Of a stretch of 64,000 nt of DNA, positions 1 through 9,631 are shown one piece after another. The position numbers were made by a program, and so were the translations under genes. Below the pieces are notes generated by a model, which ran no database searches, was not told the DNA's origin, and saw only the letters and a list, made by a program, of their open reading frames with translations. Within the stretch, counting starts at the first letter, position 1. Every line of letters begins with the position of its first letter. Source of the stretch: Porticoccaceae bacterium (GTDB lineage Bacteria; Pseudomonadota; Gammaproteobacteria; Pseudomonadales; Porticoccaceae); assembly GCA_021773435.1 (NCBI GenBank), contig JAJFKC010000007.1, positions 186,001 to 250,000 on the forward strand, given 5' to 3'.

Positions 1-826
1 TGCCATTTTTCTCGCTGGCCTTGAGTAAGGCTTGCAAGCCACAATAACAACTCAGTAAATTATCAAGTCGGGCTGATGCCAGAAAATCATTATGTAGCCC
101 GATCCGGCCTGGCCCTTGCGTATCATAAAAACATAGTTCGTAGTCAAGCACTTCTATTTCGCTAAGGTCCGAATATTCGCTACTCAATTGTTGGGCTAAT
201 AACTTACGGAAATCGCCGTCAGAGCCGTCACCATCACGACTAGCGTCACTGCCGGTTTCAAACAGTATTGGCAGGATATCGGTTTGTGGATTTACGGTGC
301 GGTTTTTGTTGGCTTCTCTATCCAGATGGATGGCCAGGCTCGGAATTGTTGCTACCGGACGCCTGAAATCAATCAATCTTTTGCCAAGGCCACCGACTTG
401 CTTGCTGTCATTAGATACATCTCTATAAACCACCCGTCCAGCCAGCGACAAATCCCGATCAAACCAGGGATTAAGTAGTGCACCACCGTACACCTCTACA
501 CCCAACTGAAAATAATCCTTTATCTTTTCTGGCTGAGGTTTAACCATCAGGGTCGGACTATCGGTGTGTGCGCCAACCATGCGAATGCCATTGTCGAGCA
601 TGCTTGACGTGCCGTAGACAAAAGCAATTATCGAGGAGTCGTTACGAGTTACGTAATATCTACCGCCCGCATGTAGTGACCATTCATCGCCTTCCGACAA
701 TTTCTCGAAGCCACCCTTTTCTAACGCGTGAGCAATATTATTAGTGGCATGAAAAGGTGTCGGGGAATCCGCTATAAAGGCCAGTAACTGCTCATTAAAA
801 TTATCGGTGTTAGTTTGCGATGCCAT
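1..826 (-). CDS. apeB: M18 family aminopeptidase (partial, C-terminus off the left edge)
   Basis: Cytosolic zinc exopeptidase of the M18 (aspartyl aminopeptidase-like) family, removing N-terminal residues from peptides. The ATG at 826 opens a frame with no stop to the window edge, so about 275 of the usual 430 or so residues are present. Seen: PFHAT near residue 24-28, the zinc-ligand block GAHTDSP at 85-91, and [19 protein letters not shown] further on, all hallmarks of M18. The second zinc-binding region and C-terminus lie outside. It is transcribed away from the neighbouring dehydrogenase gene with a 58-bp gap and reads in the same direction, so co-transcription is possible. Family assignment is firm; substrate preference (Asp/Glu or broad) cannot be told from this part. 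Confidence 0.88.
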   Translation of the reverse strand, partial: MASQTNTDNFNEQLLAFIADSPTPFHATNNIAHALEKGGFEKLSEGDEWSLHAGGRYYVTRNDSSIIAFVYGTSSMLDNGIRMVGAHTDSPTLMVKPQPEKIKDYFQLGVEVYGGALLNPWFDRDLSLAGRVVYRDVSNDSKQVGGLGKRLIDFRRPVATIPSLAIHLDREANKNRTVNPQTDILPILFETGSDASRDGDGSDGDFRKLLAQQLSSEYSDLSEIEVLDYELCFYDTQGPGRIGLHNDFLASARLDNLLSCYCGLQALLKASEKNG

Positions 827-884
827 AGTTCTTTACTGCCTGCTACCTACTAGATTCATTTCGATTAGACTGTTTTGTATTAGA

Positions 885-1760
885 TTATTTTTGTCTCGAT
901 AGCCTACTGAGCAAACTCGAAGTATCCCAGCGGCCACCGCCCTGAGCTTGAACATCTGCATAAAACTGATCGACCAAAGCCGCAAGCGGTATTTGCGCAC
1001 CATTGGTACGGGCTTCGCTGAGCACCATACCCAAATCTTTACGCATCCAGTCGACCGCAAAACCATGTTCGTACTCGCCGGCCAGCATAGTTTGATGTCG
1101 GTTTTCCATCTGCCACGATTGTGCAGCGCCTTTTGAAATCACGTCGACGACCTGTTCTGCATCGAGACCCGCACATTCTGCAAAGTGTAAGCCTTCGGCC
1201 AAACCCTGAACGATACCTGCGATACAAATTTGATTAACCATCTTACAGAGCTGTCCATCGCCAGCAGGGCCCATTAACTTAACCGTCTTTGCATAACTCT
1301 CGATCACTGGTCGCGCTTTATCGAACACATCTTTATCGCCACCGCACATCACGGTTAAAAGACCCTGCTCGGCACCCTGTTGACCACCGGATACCGGGGC
1401 ATCTATAAACGACAATTGCCGCTCAACACAGGCAAGGCTTAACTCCCTGGCCAAAAAAGCTGAAGCTGTGGTGTGATCTACCAAAATACTGCCCGGACTC
1501 ATTGCGGCAAGTGCGCCGACATCGCCATAGCAAATTTCACGAACGTCATCATCCTGTCCTACGCAGCTAAAAACCATATCAGCATTAACAACGGCTTCAG
1601 CAGGTGTGGCAGCTAAACTACCTGAATACCTATTTATCCAGCTTTCCGCTTTGAGCCGAGTTCGGTTATAGACTGTGACCTCAAAACCTGCACCACTAAG
1701 GTGACCCGCCATGGGATAACCCATCACCCCGAGACCGAGGAATGCGACTTTAGTGGTCAT
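885..1760 (-). CDS. NAD(P)-dependent beta-hydroxyacid dehydrogenase (HIBADH family)
   Basis: Oxidises a beta-hydroxy acid such as 3-hydroxyisobutyrate, or reduces tartronate semialdehyde or a short aldehyde acid. The 291 residues are full length for the family. Seen: N-terminal Rossmann motif GLGVMGYPMAGH (9-20), the substrate-binding signature DAPVSGG (120-126), and the catalytic lysine in GDGQLCKMVNQ (K173). The C-terminal helical domain is intact. The ATG at 1760 sits inside the first unit of a 14-bp tandem duplication. No pathway partner is adjacent (uppP lies upstream), so the real substrate is not shown; glyoxylate/succinic semialdehyde reductases of the same family are alternatives. 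Confidence 0.85.
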   Translation of the reverse strand: MTTKVAFLGLGVMGYPMAGHLSGAGFEVTVYNRTRLKAESWINRYSGSLAATPAEAVVNADMVFSCVGQDDDVREICYGDVGALAAMSPGSILVDHTTASAFLARELSLACVERQLSFIDAPVSGGQQGAEQGLLTVMCGGDKDVFDKARPVIESYAKTVKLMGPAGDGQLCKMVNQICIAGIVQGLAEGLHFAECAGLDAEQVVDVISKGAAQSWQMENRHQTMLAGEYEHGFAVDWMRKDLGMVLSEARTNGAQIPLAALVDQFYADVQAQGGGRWDTSSLLSRLSRQK

Positions 1761-1792
1761 CTAAGAGTGATCGTCTAAGAGTAGTCATCTAT
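1757..1792. repeat. 14-bp near-tandem duplication, about 2.5 copies
   Basis: Units at 1757-1770 and 1771-1784 (TCATCTAAGAGTGA / TCGTCTAAGAGTAG) are followed by a partial third unit TCATCTA. The array covers the start codon of the dehydrogenase gene and the short gap to uppP. It is one of many short duplications in this window. Confidence 0.8.
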
Positions 1793-2610
1793 GTATTTCC
1801 CATAAATAAAACACCAAATAGAAAAGTTCCAAGTATCAGGCGATACCAGACAAAAGGCATCATGCCAATTCGATTAACCAGTGCAAGAAAAAAATGAATG
1901 CAAGTTAAAGCCATTATGGCCGAAACAACGGCCCCGATCATCAAATCGGCCCAGGACACAGCCATCGTGACCGCCTGGTTATCGGTGAATATTTGCAACA
2001 CCTGGTAGCCACCACTGAGCACGATAACCGGTATAGCCAGCAAAAAAGAGTAGCGGGCCGCTTCTTTTCGGTCAAAGCCCAGCGCCAGAGCTGCAGTCAT
2101 GGTGATCCCCGACCTTGATGTGCCAGGCACCAGCGCCAGGGTTTGTGCCAGACCAACCATCAATGCACCGCGCCAGTTTAAACTCGCGATAGTTTTTTGT
2201 TGTGAGCTTTTTTTATCGGCAATCGCTAAAATAACTGCAAATAAAATCGTCGTCGTGGCAATTACTGACAGAGAGCGCAAATGCGCCTCGACTAAACCGC
2301 CAAATAATAAACCACCGAGACCGATTGGCACCGTACCGATAACCAAATACCAGACCATTCGGCTTTCGGCCGAAGATTCCCCGTCACTAATTGACGTAAA
2401 CCATCCGACAGCAAGAGCACATATATCTGCTCGTAAATAATACAAAACAGCCGCCAATGACCCGACATGCACTGCAATATCGAACGCGAGCCCCTGATCA
2501 GGCATATCAAATAACTGGGCGGGGATAATTAAATGGGCGGAACTTGAAATCGGTAAAAATTCAGTCAGGCCCTGAATAATAGCTAGCAGTATCAGATGTA
2601 AAATATCCAA
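1789..2610 (-). CDS. uppP: Undecaprenyl-diphosphatase UppP (BacA)
   Basis: Integral membrane phosphatase that converts undecaprenyl diphosphate to the monophosphate, recycling the lipid carrier for peptidoglycan and other envelope polymers. The length of 273 residues is normal. Seen: the first active-site motif GLTEFLPISSSAHL (14-27) and the second, PGTSRSGIT (162-170), separated and followed by hydrophobic membrane segments. The start is TTG at 2610, preceded by AGGGACCC. It lies 15 bp downstream of tsaB on the same strand, so the two are probably co-transcribed. Confidence 0.95.
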   Translation of the reverse strand: MDILHLILLAIIQGLTEFLPISSSAHLIIPAQLFDMPDQGLAFDIAVHVGSLAAVLYYLRADICALAVGWFTSISDGESSAESRMVWYLVIGTVPIGLGGLLFGGLVEAHLRSLSVIATTTILFAVILAIADKKSSQQKTIASLNWRGALMVGLAQTLALVPGTSRSGITMTAALALGFDRKEAARYSFLLAIPVIVLSGGYQVLQIFTDNQAVTMAVSWADLMIGAVVSAIMALTCIHFFLALVNRIGMMPFVWYRLILGTFLFGVLFMGNT

Positions 2611-2625
2611 AGGGTCCCTTTTTCG

Positions 2626-3381
2626 CTAATTATTCTCTCGAATCCGTTGGCGCTTGACCCAGCTCACTGTATTACGCAAATAAAGCGGCTCTACCTGGTC
2701 GACCGATACGCTCATGCCGCGCTTAAATGCGTCCAGAGTCAAGCCTAGCACTTGTTCAGCATCACTCGTTAATTGCTCATCGATTGTAGCCGACTTAAGC
2801 GATATTCGATCTCTGTATTGCCAGCCGTCGCCAATGCCCACATATCGACTTTCAGCAAAGTCACTAATATCATCTGATGACAGATCGGTGTTGTCTTGAA
2901 TAGTAGCGTGGATTTCTTCTGGTTTGTTGAGGGCATCGCTACATACTGATTGAGCGTACCCACCAACATTTTTGTATATCCCCCAATAAACCTCGTTCAT
3001 GCGAGCATCTATGGCGGGCATAATAAATTGGTCCTCTTCCGCTAATGAGTCCCCAACCAGCCCCTTATCAATCGCCGCCTGGGCCATGGTCTGCAAAGTT
3101 GATATCGGTATGACTGGAATATTGGCACCAAACGCCAGGCCCTGAACGACCCCCATACCGATACGTAAACCAGTAAAAGATCCTGGCCCATGATTAAAAC
3201 CGATTACGTCAATATCGCTGAGAGATATTTTGTTTTGGTTTAGCAATTCATCAACCATAGGCAAAATAAGCTTCATATGCTGTCGTGGGACATCTTCATG
3301 TAAAGACGAAATTTTTTCGTCTTTACAGAGTGCTACTGAACAACGACTTAAAGCTGTGTCTATTGCAATTATTGTAGCCAC
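2626..3381 (-). CDS. tsaB: tRNA threonylcarbamoyladenosine biosynthesis protein TsaB
   Basis: Partner of TsaD and TsaE in making t6A at position 37 of ANN-decoding tRNAs. The 251-residue protein has the ASKHA-fold start ATIIAIDTALSRCSVAL and the conserved NHGPGSFTGLRIG block (about residues 64-76), plus the MPAIDARMNEVYWG segment. The start is GTG at 3381. A strong terminator immediately upstream (3403-3426) ends the histone-like gene, so tsaB has its own promoter or a very short leader starting between them. It is followed closely by uppP. Confidence 0.93.
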   Translation of the reverse strand: MATIIAIDTALSRCSVALCKDEKISSLHEDVPRQHMKLILPMVDELLNQNKISLSDIDVIGFNHGPGSFTGLRIGMGVVQGLAFGANIPVIPISTLQTMAQAAIDKGLVGDSLAEEDQFIMPAIDARMNEVYWGIYKNVGGYAQSVCSDALNKPEEIHATIQDNTDLSSDDISDFAESRYVGIGDGWQYRDRISLKSATIDEQLTSDAEQVLGLTLDAFKRGMSVSVDQVEPLYLRNTVSWVKRQRIRENN

Positions 3382-3402
3382 GATTCTTATATCACCAAAT
3401 AA

Positions 3403-3426
3403 AAACCCCCTTATCCGAGGGGGTTT
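3403..3426 (-). terminator. Rho-independent terminator of the histone-like gene
   Basis: Perfect 8-bp stem (AAACCCCC / GGGGGTTT) with an 8-nt loop; on the minus strand it runs straight into TTTTTATTT. It lies 46 bp past the stop of the histone-like gene and just before tsaB. Confidence 0.85.
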
Positions 3427-3472
3427 ATCGCCAATTGATTAAGAATTTGAGCGATTTTCCATTTACTATTTG

Positions 3473-4411
3473 CTATTTTTTTGGTGATCGACCCTTTCGT
3501 TTAGTCACCTTGGCAGCACTCGCCAATTTTGACGGACGACCTGCTTTCTTAGCCGTGGCGGCTTTTCTTGCCACTGACCTAGTCTTGACTTTAGCTGGCC
3601 GACCTCTTTTCTTGACCAAACCCGCTGATGCTTTACCAGATTTCGCACCCGGCGGACGACCGCGTTTTTTAGGGACTGTTTTTTTAACTGTAGTCGTTGC
3701 TACGGTTTGCTTTTTTGGTCGCCCTGGTCGACCCGGGGACACAATCGGCTTAGCTGCCCTTTTTGCTGTCTTTCTCTCAACCGCCCGTACTTCAACCTGT
3801 GCTTTTTTGACTGCTGTCCTGGCTCTAGTTGAGGCAGATTTCTTTGCCACTCTCAATTTCCGGGCATCAGTTAAGGTGCGTTTTTTTCTCCATCGCGCTT
3901 CAAATTTATCCAACGCGGTTTTGAGCTGCTCCTCTGCTTGCCCAGCAAGCATTTTCTCGAAAGCTAGTACTTTTTCTTCTGCTCTTAGCTCAGCACTCTC
4001 GGCCTGTTGCATTATTTTTTGAACTTTATATCTGGCTTTGGCAAGACTCGCACTTCTACTTGATTTATCCATGGAGACAACATTCTTTGCAACAACTTTG
4101 TAAGCCTGCTCAACGAACCTAATAGAAGCACGTGTGCCTCTTTTCGCTGCCTCTTTTCGTCTGCTGCGCAACGCATCCCGCGCCGCACGGAGGTTTTTTT
4201 GCTGAAGCTTGACTTCCTTCTGAGCAGACCTGAAGGCCATTTCGACTTTATTTACTGAAGATTCCTTATTACTTTTTCGAGCCACCTTTTTATTAATAGG
4301 GTTTTTTTTAACTGAGCTATTTTTAACTGGACCCTTCTTAACAGAATCTTTCCTAGCAGAACTTTTCTTTACTGATTTCTTTACTGATTTCTTGGGGACT
4401 GGACGCGCCAT
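3473..4411 (-). CDS. Histone H1/AlgP-like basic nucleoid protein with four AT-hooks
   Basis: Lysine-rich DNA-binding protein of 312 residues. Seen: an N-terminal tail built on KKSV/SVKK repeats (7-45), a central charged helical region rich in A, E, K and R (about 56-215) that may form a coiled coil, and a C-terminal tail with four GRP cores typical of AT-hooks: PGRPGRPKK (226-234), KKRGRPPG (248-255), KKRGRPAK (267-274), KAGRPSK (289-295). The tail resembles Pseudomonas AlgP and eukaryotic H1 tails. Likely role (inference): binding AT-rich DNA in the nucleoid. It is monocistronic: AT-rich upstream region and its own terminator at 3403-3426. Low complexity makes homology claims weak; the central domain matches nothing I recognise. 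Confidence 0.75.
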   Translation of the reverse strand: MARPVPKKSVKKSVKKSSARKDSVKKGPVKNSSVKKNPINKKVARKSNKESSVNKVEMAFRSAQKEVKLQQKNLRAARDALRSRRKEAAKRGTRASIRFVEQAYKVVAKNVVSMDKSSRSASLAKARYKVQKIMQQAESAELRAEEKVLAFEKMLAGQAEEQLKTALDKFEARWRKKRTLTDARKLRVAKKSASTRARTAVKKAQVEVRAVERKTAKRAAKPIVSPGRPGRPKKQTVATTTVKKTVPKKRGRPPGAKSGKASAGLVKKRGRPAKVKTRSVARKAATAKKAGRPSKLASAAKVTKRKGRSPKK

Positions 4412-4592
4412 AATTCTCTCCTAAATACGAAATAATTTTCAATTATTATTCTTATGAACTAATAGTCCACTGATTTTAATACATCAGTATTAATTAACCA
4501 AGAAGTATAAATCTTTCTTTTATTACAAATTTCAGGCTAGAATATTTTAATACATGCAAATTCAATAATTATAATTGAAATAACCAATCCTT

Positions 4593-5576
4593 TTACCAAC
4601 CGTACTCTCTAATAAGCTCACCCATGAGTCGAATATGAGAGCGGGCGTCATTTAAACAGGCAATAAGCGACATTGTTTTGCCCCCTGCCTGTTTAAATAC
4701 ATGATCATACTGCATGCCTATCTCGTCGAGTGTCTCCAGACAATCGACGGAAAAAGAAGGACAAATAACGTCAATGTCGCTGATATTATTCCGCGCCCAA
4801 TCTGTTAATACTTCATTTGTGAAAGGTTTCACCCAGGCGGCCGGCCCAAAGCGGGATTGAAAGCTATAACCCCATTGCTCAGCACTGAGTTGTAAGTTTT
4901 CAGAAAGGAGTTTTGCTGTTGTCTTGCATTGGTCAATATATGGATCACCTTTCACCGCGTTACGTTCGGGCAGCCCATGAAAAGACATAAGCAATTTCTC
5001 TTGCCTACCCGTTCTCTGCCAATGATCCCGCACAGAGTCTGCCAGCGCCTCTATATACAGAGGGTGGCCGTAATAAGCCTGCGCACATTGAATATCAGGA
5101 AGGTCTGTATTTTCAGCAGTAATAGCGGTTATCGCGTCGATTACCACACCGGTAGTCGTGTATGAGAACTGAGGGTAGAGAGGCACGATGAGGATTTTGC
5201 TAACACCTTGCCCTACTAGTTCATCAATTCTATTGTTGATAGACGGCTTACCATAGGTCATTGCCCAGGTGATAGCAGGTGTGCCTTCTGTGGCCTGGTC
5301 TTTCATCGCCATGCTTAGACCATTGGCAAGAGCGCGGGTGTGCACTTGCAGTGGCGAACCCTGTTCCAACCAAATACCTTGATAAGCGCGAGCTACTTTG
5401 CCTGAACGCAGAGGAAGAATTATGCCGTTCAATAATATCTGCCAGGGTATGCTCGGCAAATCGACTACCGCGGGATCAGACAAGAATGCTCGTAGAAATT
5501 TGCGTACGGCACGGGGTGTCGGTGCTTCCGGGGTACCGAGATTAACCAGGACTACGCCAAAATTGGATTGAGTCAC
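4593..5576 (-). CDS. hemH: Ferrochelatase
   Basis: Inserts ferrous iron into protoporphyrin IX, the last step of haem synthesis. The 327 residues match the family. Seen: N-terminal GVVLVNLGTPEAPTP, LYPQFSYTTTG, the active-site histidine in SFHGLPER, and the CPSFSVDCLETLDEIG block with the conserved glutamate. The start is GTG at 5576. It is a single gene with a 91-bp gap to adk and a 181-bp AT-rich gap on its 3' side. Haem supply suits the c-type cytochromes encoded later in the window. Confidence 0.95.
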   Translation of the reverse strand: MTQSNFGVVLVNLGTPEAPTPRAVRKFLRAFLSDPAVVDLPSIPWQILLNGIILPLRSGKVARAYQGIWLEQGSPLQVHTRALANGLSMAMKDQATEGTPAITWAMTYGKPSINNRIDELVGQGVSKILIVPLYPQFSYTTTGVVIDAITAITAENTDLPDIQCAQAYYGHPLYIEALADSVRDHWQRTGRQEKLLMSFHGLPERNAVKGDPYIDQCKTTAKLLSENLQLSAEQWGYSFQSRFGPAAWVKPFTNEVLTDWARNNISDIDVICPSFSVDCLETLDEIGMQYDHVFKQAGGKTMSLIACLNDARSHIRLMGELIREYGW

Positions 5577-5667
5577 TAGACACTACCGCTACAGATCACG
5601 AGAATTTTGTATACTTTCCAATCTAGGCTTGTCTTTTAAACCGCTACACTCAACGCCGTTCTACACC

Positions 5668-6369
<702 letters not shown>

Positions 6370-6548
6370 TTAATCGCGCCAAACGATAGCGTCGCGGCAG
6401 TGCCAAAAAAAGGCAGGAACCTTACACCGTATATTTTTTATCTACAAGTCTGTGTTGCGACTATTGCTTTGTGAGACTTAACCGCCAAACCTGTTTACAA
6501 CAGAGCTTTATATGACTTGGGAGTTGCGCCTGGACACAAAACCCGTCT

Positions 6549-7394
6549 TCATTTCTGATCAGCCAACAAACGCTTCTTTTCTATCAGCTTGGCTGCTTCC
6601 CATAGCTGGTTTTTCTGTTCGGTATTCAATGATTCAAAGACAACCTGCTTATCGTTCGCCTGACTTTCCATTGTTGCAAAACGGGTTTCAAATTTGCGAT
6701 TGGCCTTGCGCAGCACTGTTTCAGCATCAAGGCCGCTATGTCTTGCGAGATTAACGCAGGCGAAGATTAAGTCGCCTAATTCCTCTTCGATATGTGTGCT
6801 CTGATTTAACTCTATGGCCTCTTTGAGTTCGGCCAGTTCTTCATCTATTTTGTCGACCACTGGCTCAAGCTCGGCCCAGTCGAAACCATGGCTTGAAGCC
6901 CTTTTTTGCAACTTACTGGCCCTCGATAATGCCGGTAAAGCCAGAGGCACATCAGCCAGACGCCCTGACTTGCCTTTATCACTACGATCTTTACGTTTCA
7001 GTGCTTCCCAGGTCTGTTTTATCTGCCCTTCTTCAGGGTTCAGTTCCGGGTTGCGTTGACTACTCAATGTTTTATCTGGAAATACATGGGGGTGCCGCGT
7101 TACCAGTTTACGAACCAGAGCGTCGACCACCTGGTGGAAATCAAACAATTCATCCTCATCACCGAGTTGGCTATAAAATATAACCTGAAAAAGCAGATCA
7201 CCTAGCTCTTCGCGCAGGTGATCGTAGTCCTGCCGGCCAATGGCATCAACCACTTCATAGGTCTCTTCCAGGGTATGAGGCACGATACTGGCAAAATCCT
7301 GTTTTAAATCCCAGGGGCATCCGGTATCGGGATCTCTCAATCTCGACATTAAATACAGCAGATCTGCAATATCGTATTTTTGCTTGTCGGTCAC
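6549..7394 (-). CDS. mazG: Nucleoside triphosphate pyrophosphohydrolase MazG
   Basis: Hydrolyses (d)NTPs to monophosphates and pyrophosphate, a house-cleaning and stress-related enzyme. The 281 residues carry two tandem MazG domains: the first with LEETYEVVDAI and EELGDLLFQVIFYSQ, the second with EELAELKEAIE and EELGDLIFACVNLAR; the acidic pairs are the Mg-binding residues. The start is GTG at 7394. It follows cysM by 17 bp on the same strand, so it is likely in one transcript with it. Confidence 0.94.
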   Translation of the reverse strand: MTDKQKYDIADLLYLMSRLRDPDTGCPWDLKQDFASIVPHTLEETYEVVDAIGRQDYDHLREELGDLLFQVIFYSQLGDEDELFDFHQVVDALVRKLVTRHPHVFPDKTLSSQRNPELNPEEGQIKQTWEALKRKDRSDKGKSGRLADVPLALPALSRASKLQKRASSHGFDWAELEPVVDKIDEELAELKEAIELNQSTHIEEELGDLIFACVNLARHSGLDAETVLRKANRKFETRFATMESQANDKQVVFESLNTEQKNQLWEAAKLIEKKRLLADQK

Positions 7395-7411
7395 AGCATT
7401 GTCCCGCTAAT

Positions 7412-8308
7412 TCAGGCTTTATATAATCCCGATGATAAATACCGGTCACCCCGATCTGAAATAGACACAACTACCACCGCATCACTAAGTCCCTCGGCAA
7501 GCTTCAAGGCACCTGCCACTGCCCCTCCGGACGACACGCCACAGAATATACCTTCCTGTCGCGCCAGTGCCCGCATCGTGTCTTCCGCTTCCTGCTGACC
7601 AATATCAAGCGTTTGATCAACCAGTGTTTCATCGAAAATACCCGGCATATACTCTGTCGGCCAGCGCCGAATACCGGGAATAGCCGCTCCTTCGGCAGGC
7701 TGCAAACCAATAATTTGTATCTCAGAACTTTGCTTTTTCAAAAATTTAGCCACCCCCATTATGGTGCCGGTGGTACCCATCGCGCTGACAAAATGGGTAA
7801 CAGTTCCCTCAGTTTGTCGCCAAATTTCGGGGCCCGTCCCCTCGCTATGGGAGAGTGGGTTGTCGTTATTATTAAACTGGTCCAGCACCAGCCCTTTGCC
7901 ATCTTTCTGCATTTCCAGCGCCAGGTCGCGCGCACCTTCCATGCTCGCTTCTTTGGTAACCAGGATTAGCTCGGCACCATAAGCCAGCATCGCCTCTTTG
8001 CGCTCTTCGGTCATATGATCAGGCATGATGAGGATCATGCGATAACCTTTGATCGCCGCCACCATGGCTAAAGCAATACCAGTGTTACCACTGGTAGCCT
8101 CTATTAATGTATCGCCGGGCTTGATCAGGCCGCGCCGCTCAGCATGTTTTATCATGCTCAGGGCAGGCCGGTCTTTGACCGACCCGGCCGGGTTATTGCC
8201 CTCTAATTTAACCAGCAGCGTATTATTCCTGCCGGCGTTTAACCGCTGCAGTCTAACCAGTGGGGTGTTACCAATGCAGGCTTCTATGGTGGGGTACTGA
8301 ACAGGCAT
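7412..8308 (-). CDS. cysM: Cysteine synthase B (O-acetylserine sulfhydrylase)
   Basis: PLP enzyme joining O-acetylserine with sulfide or thiosulfate to make cysteine. The 298 residues are full length. Seen: the PLP-lysine motif PAGSVKDRPAL (about 41-51), the substrate loop EATSGNTGIALA, and GTTGTIMGVAKFL for cofactor phosphate binding. CysM rather than CysK is favoured by length and by the GTGPEIWRQTEG segment. It sits between acpS (174 bp upstream, nothing recognised in the gap) and mazG. Confidence 0.93.
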   Translation of the reverse strand: MPVQYPTIEACIGNTPLVRLQRLNAGRNNTLLVKLEGNNPAGSVKDRPALSMIKHAERRGLIKPGDTLIEATSGNTGIALAMVAAIKGYRMILIMPDHMTEERKEAMLAYGAELILVTKEASMEGARDLALEMQKDGKGLVLDQFNNNDNPLSHSEGTGPEIWRQTEGTVTHFVSAMGTTGTIMGVAKFLKKQSSEIQIIGLQPAEGAAIPGIRRWPTEYMPGIFDETLVDQTLDIGQQEAEDTMRALARQEGIFCGVSSGGAVAGALKLAEGLSDAVVVVSISDRGDRYLSSGLYKA

Positions 8309-8482
8309 GATTGGGACTCAGAAACATAATATTTTAGCTGCTGGTGCGGTGGCTGTCCCGCCCTCTGGCCAATCATTTGAGAAGGCTTTCATCTATCGAA
8401 ATAATGGATTTCTCCAAAGACGCCGAAGTTAGAGCGAGATCCTTCGTTCCAACTATATTAGCAATCCAGGCAATACTAGCAG

Positions 8483-8857
8483 CTAGCAACTCAACACCAC
8501 AAAGGCCAGTGCATAGTCCTTCTCGTCAGTGATACTTAAAAACATCTGCTTGCCGCCCAGCTCGCCGAATACCTTGCGAGCATGTCCGGTCAAAGCTAAT
8601 TCCGGTGCCCCAGTAGCTGAGCGGGAGATATGGATATTCTGCCAACTCACTGCACCGATTCCCGTTTGCAAAGCCTTGCTCAGCGCTTCTTTCGCGGCAA
8701 AGCGCTTGGCGAGGAAGCTCGCCTGATAATGATGCTCCTTAAAAACACCGAACTCTGTGGGCGTTAAAATGCGTTGCGCAAATCGATTACCCAAATGATT
8801 TAATACACCGCTTATACGCTCGATTTGCACTATATCTGTGCCCACACCTATGATCAC
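8483..8857 (-). CDS. acpS: Holo-[acyl-carrier-protein] synthase
   Basis: Transfers 4'-phosphopantetheine from CoA to acyl carrier protein. The 124 residues fit the family. Seen: GVGTDIVQIERI (5-16) with the Mg-binding aspartate and RFAAKEALSKAL with the second conserved acidic residue. The GTG start at 8857 overlaps the recO stop by four bases, pointing to translational coupling. In many relatives pdxJ lies between recO and acpS; here it does not. Confidence 0.95.
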   Translation of the reverse strand: MIIGVGTDIVQIERISGVLNHLGNRFAQRILTPTEFGVFKEHHYQASFLAKRFAAKEALSKALQTGIGAVSWQNIHISRSATGAPELALTGHARKVFGELGGKQMFLSITDEKDYALAFVVLSC

Positions 8858-9588
8858 TGGGCGTTTCCCGGACTACTTCTTGACTGCTGATAAAGCTCGC
8901 GACTATGCAAAGGTTTGTTGCCCAGATGTAAAGCCAAAGCACTGCGAATTAAGCGTTTGGCACTTTGTCGAACCGGGACGCTATCAAATTGGCGCGCCTC
9001 TATAGCTCGCAGGTGGCTGCCAGCGAAAATATCTCGCCTGGCATGGTCACTGACCCTTGAAAAACCTTCGCCAGGCTCATACCGATAATCAAGTTCATCG
9101 ATGATGGCGGAACCATCCTCAAGATTGGTACAGAAATTAATCCCGTGGCCCAGCTCACTTAGCAAACGAAGTTCAAAGCAGCGTAGTTCCGGCTCCATAT
9201 CTACACCATGGCTGAGTATGGTGATAAGTTGCGCATAGTGGTCAAAAAGGTCGTGATTAGGAATAAATTCAGGGAGTAATCGCGTTAATAATTCGTTAAC
9301 GTAAAAGCCGACATATAAAGCTTCTCCCTGAGGCATCTTTACCGTCGCAGCAGGCTCAAAACCGGTTAACGTCTTTAGATCGCTCCTGCCACGCCAGCTC
9401 GCGAAAAAGGGTTGGAACGGATTTAGAACTGGCCCCGTTGCGGTTTTTTTGACCCTTGCACTGGGTCTTGTACCGCGTGCCACTACCCGCAATCGCCCTG
9501 CTTCACGGGATAAAAAGTCCACCAATTGGCTGGTTTCCCGGTACTTGCGCGTGTGGAGCACATAGACCAGTTCGTTGTTTGCAATCAA
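8854..9588 (-). CDS. recO: DNA repair protein RecO
   Basis: Helps load RecA at gaps and anneals single strands in the RecFOR pathway. The 244 residues comprise the N-terminal OB fold (YVLHTRKYRETSQLVDFLSREAGRL) and the helical C-terminal domain (YVNELLTRLLPEF, RCFELRLLSELGHGINF). The C-terminal zinc cysteines found in some RecO proteins are absent, as is common in gammaproteobacteria. The start is TTG at 9588 with GGAG seven bases ahead. It is 43 bp after era. Confidence 0.92.
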   Translation of the reverse strand: MIANNELVYVLHTRKYRETSQLVDFLSREAGRLRVVARGTRPSARVKKTATGPVLNPFQPFFASWRGRSDLKTLTGFEPAATVKMPQGEALYVGFYVNELLTRLLPEFIPNHDLFDHYAQLITILSHGVDMEPELRCFELRLLSELGHGINFCTNLEDGSAIIDELDYRYEPGEGFSRVSDHARRDIFAGSHLRAIEARQFDSVPVRQSAKRLIRSALALHLGNKPLHSRELYQQSRSSPGNAQ

Positions 9589-9631
9589 TCGTTACTCCGT
9601 GAGCGATCTATTGTTGCCGGCAACAATCGTG

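Noticed and set aside
3435-4022. 195-codon plus-strand frame
   Set aside because: Antisense shadow of the lysine-rich histone-like gene; low-complexity translation, no ribosome-binding site.
4561-4579. TTCAAT/ATTGAA inverted repeat upstream of the histone-like gene
   Set aside because: Six AT-only base pairs in very AT-rich DNA; likely chance.
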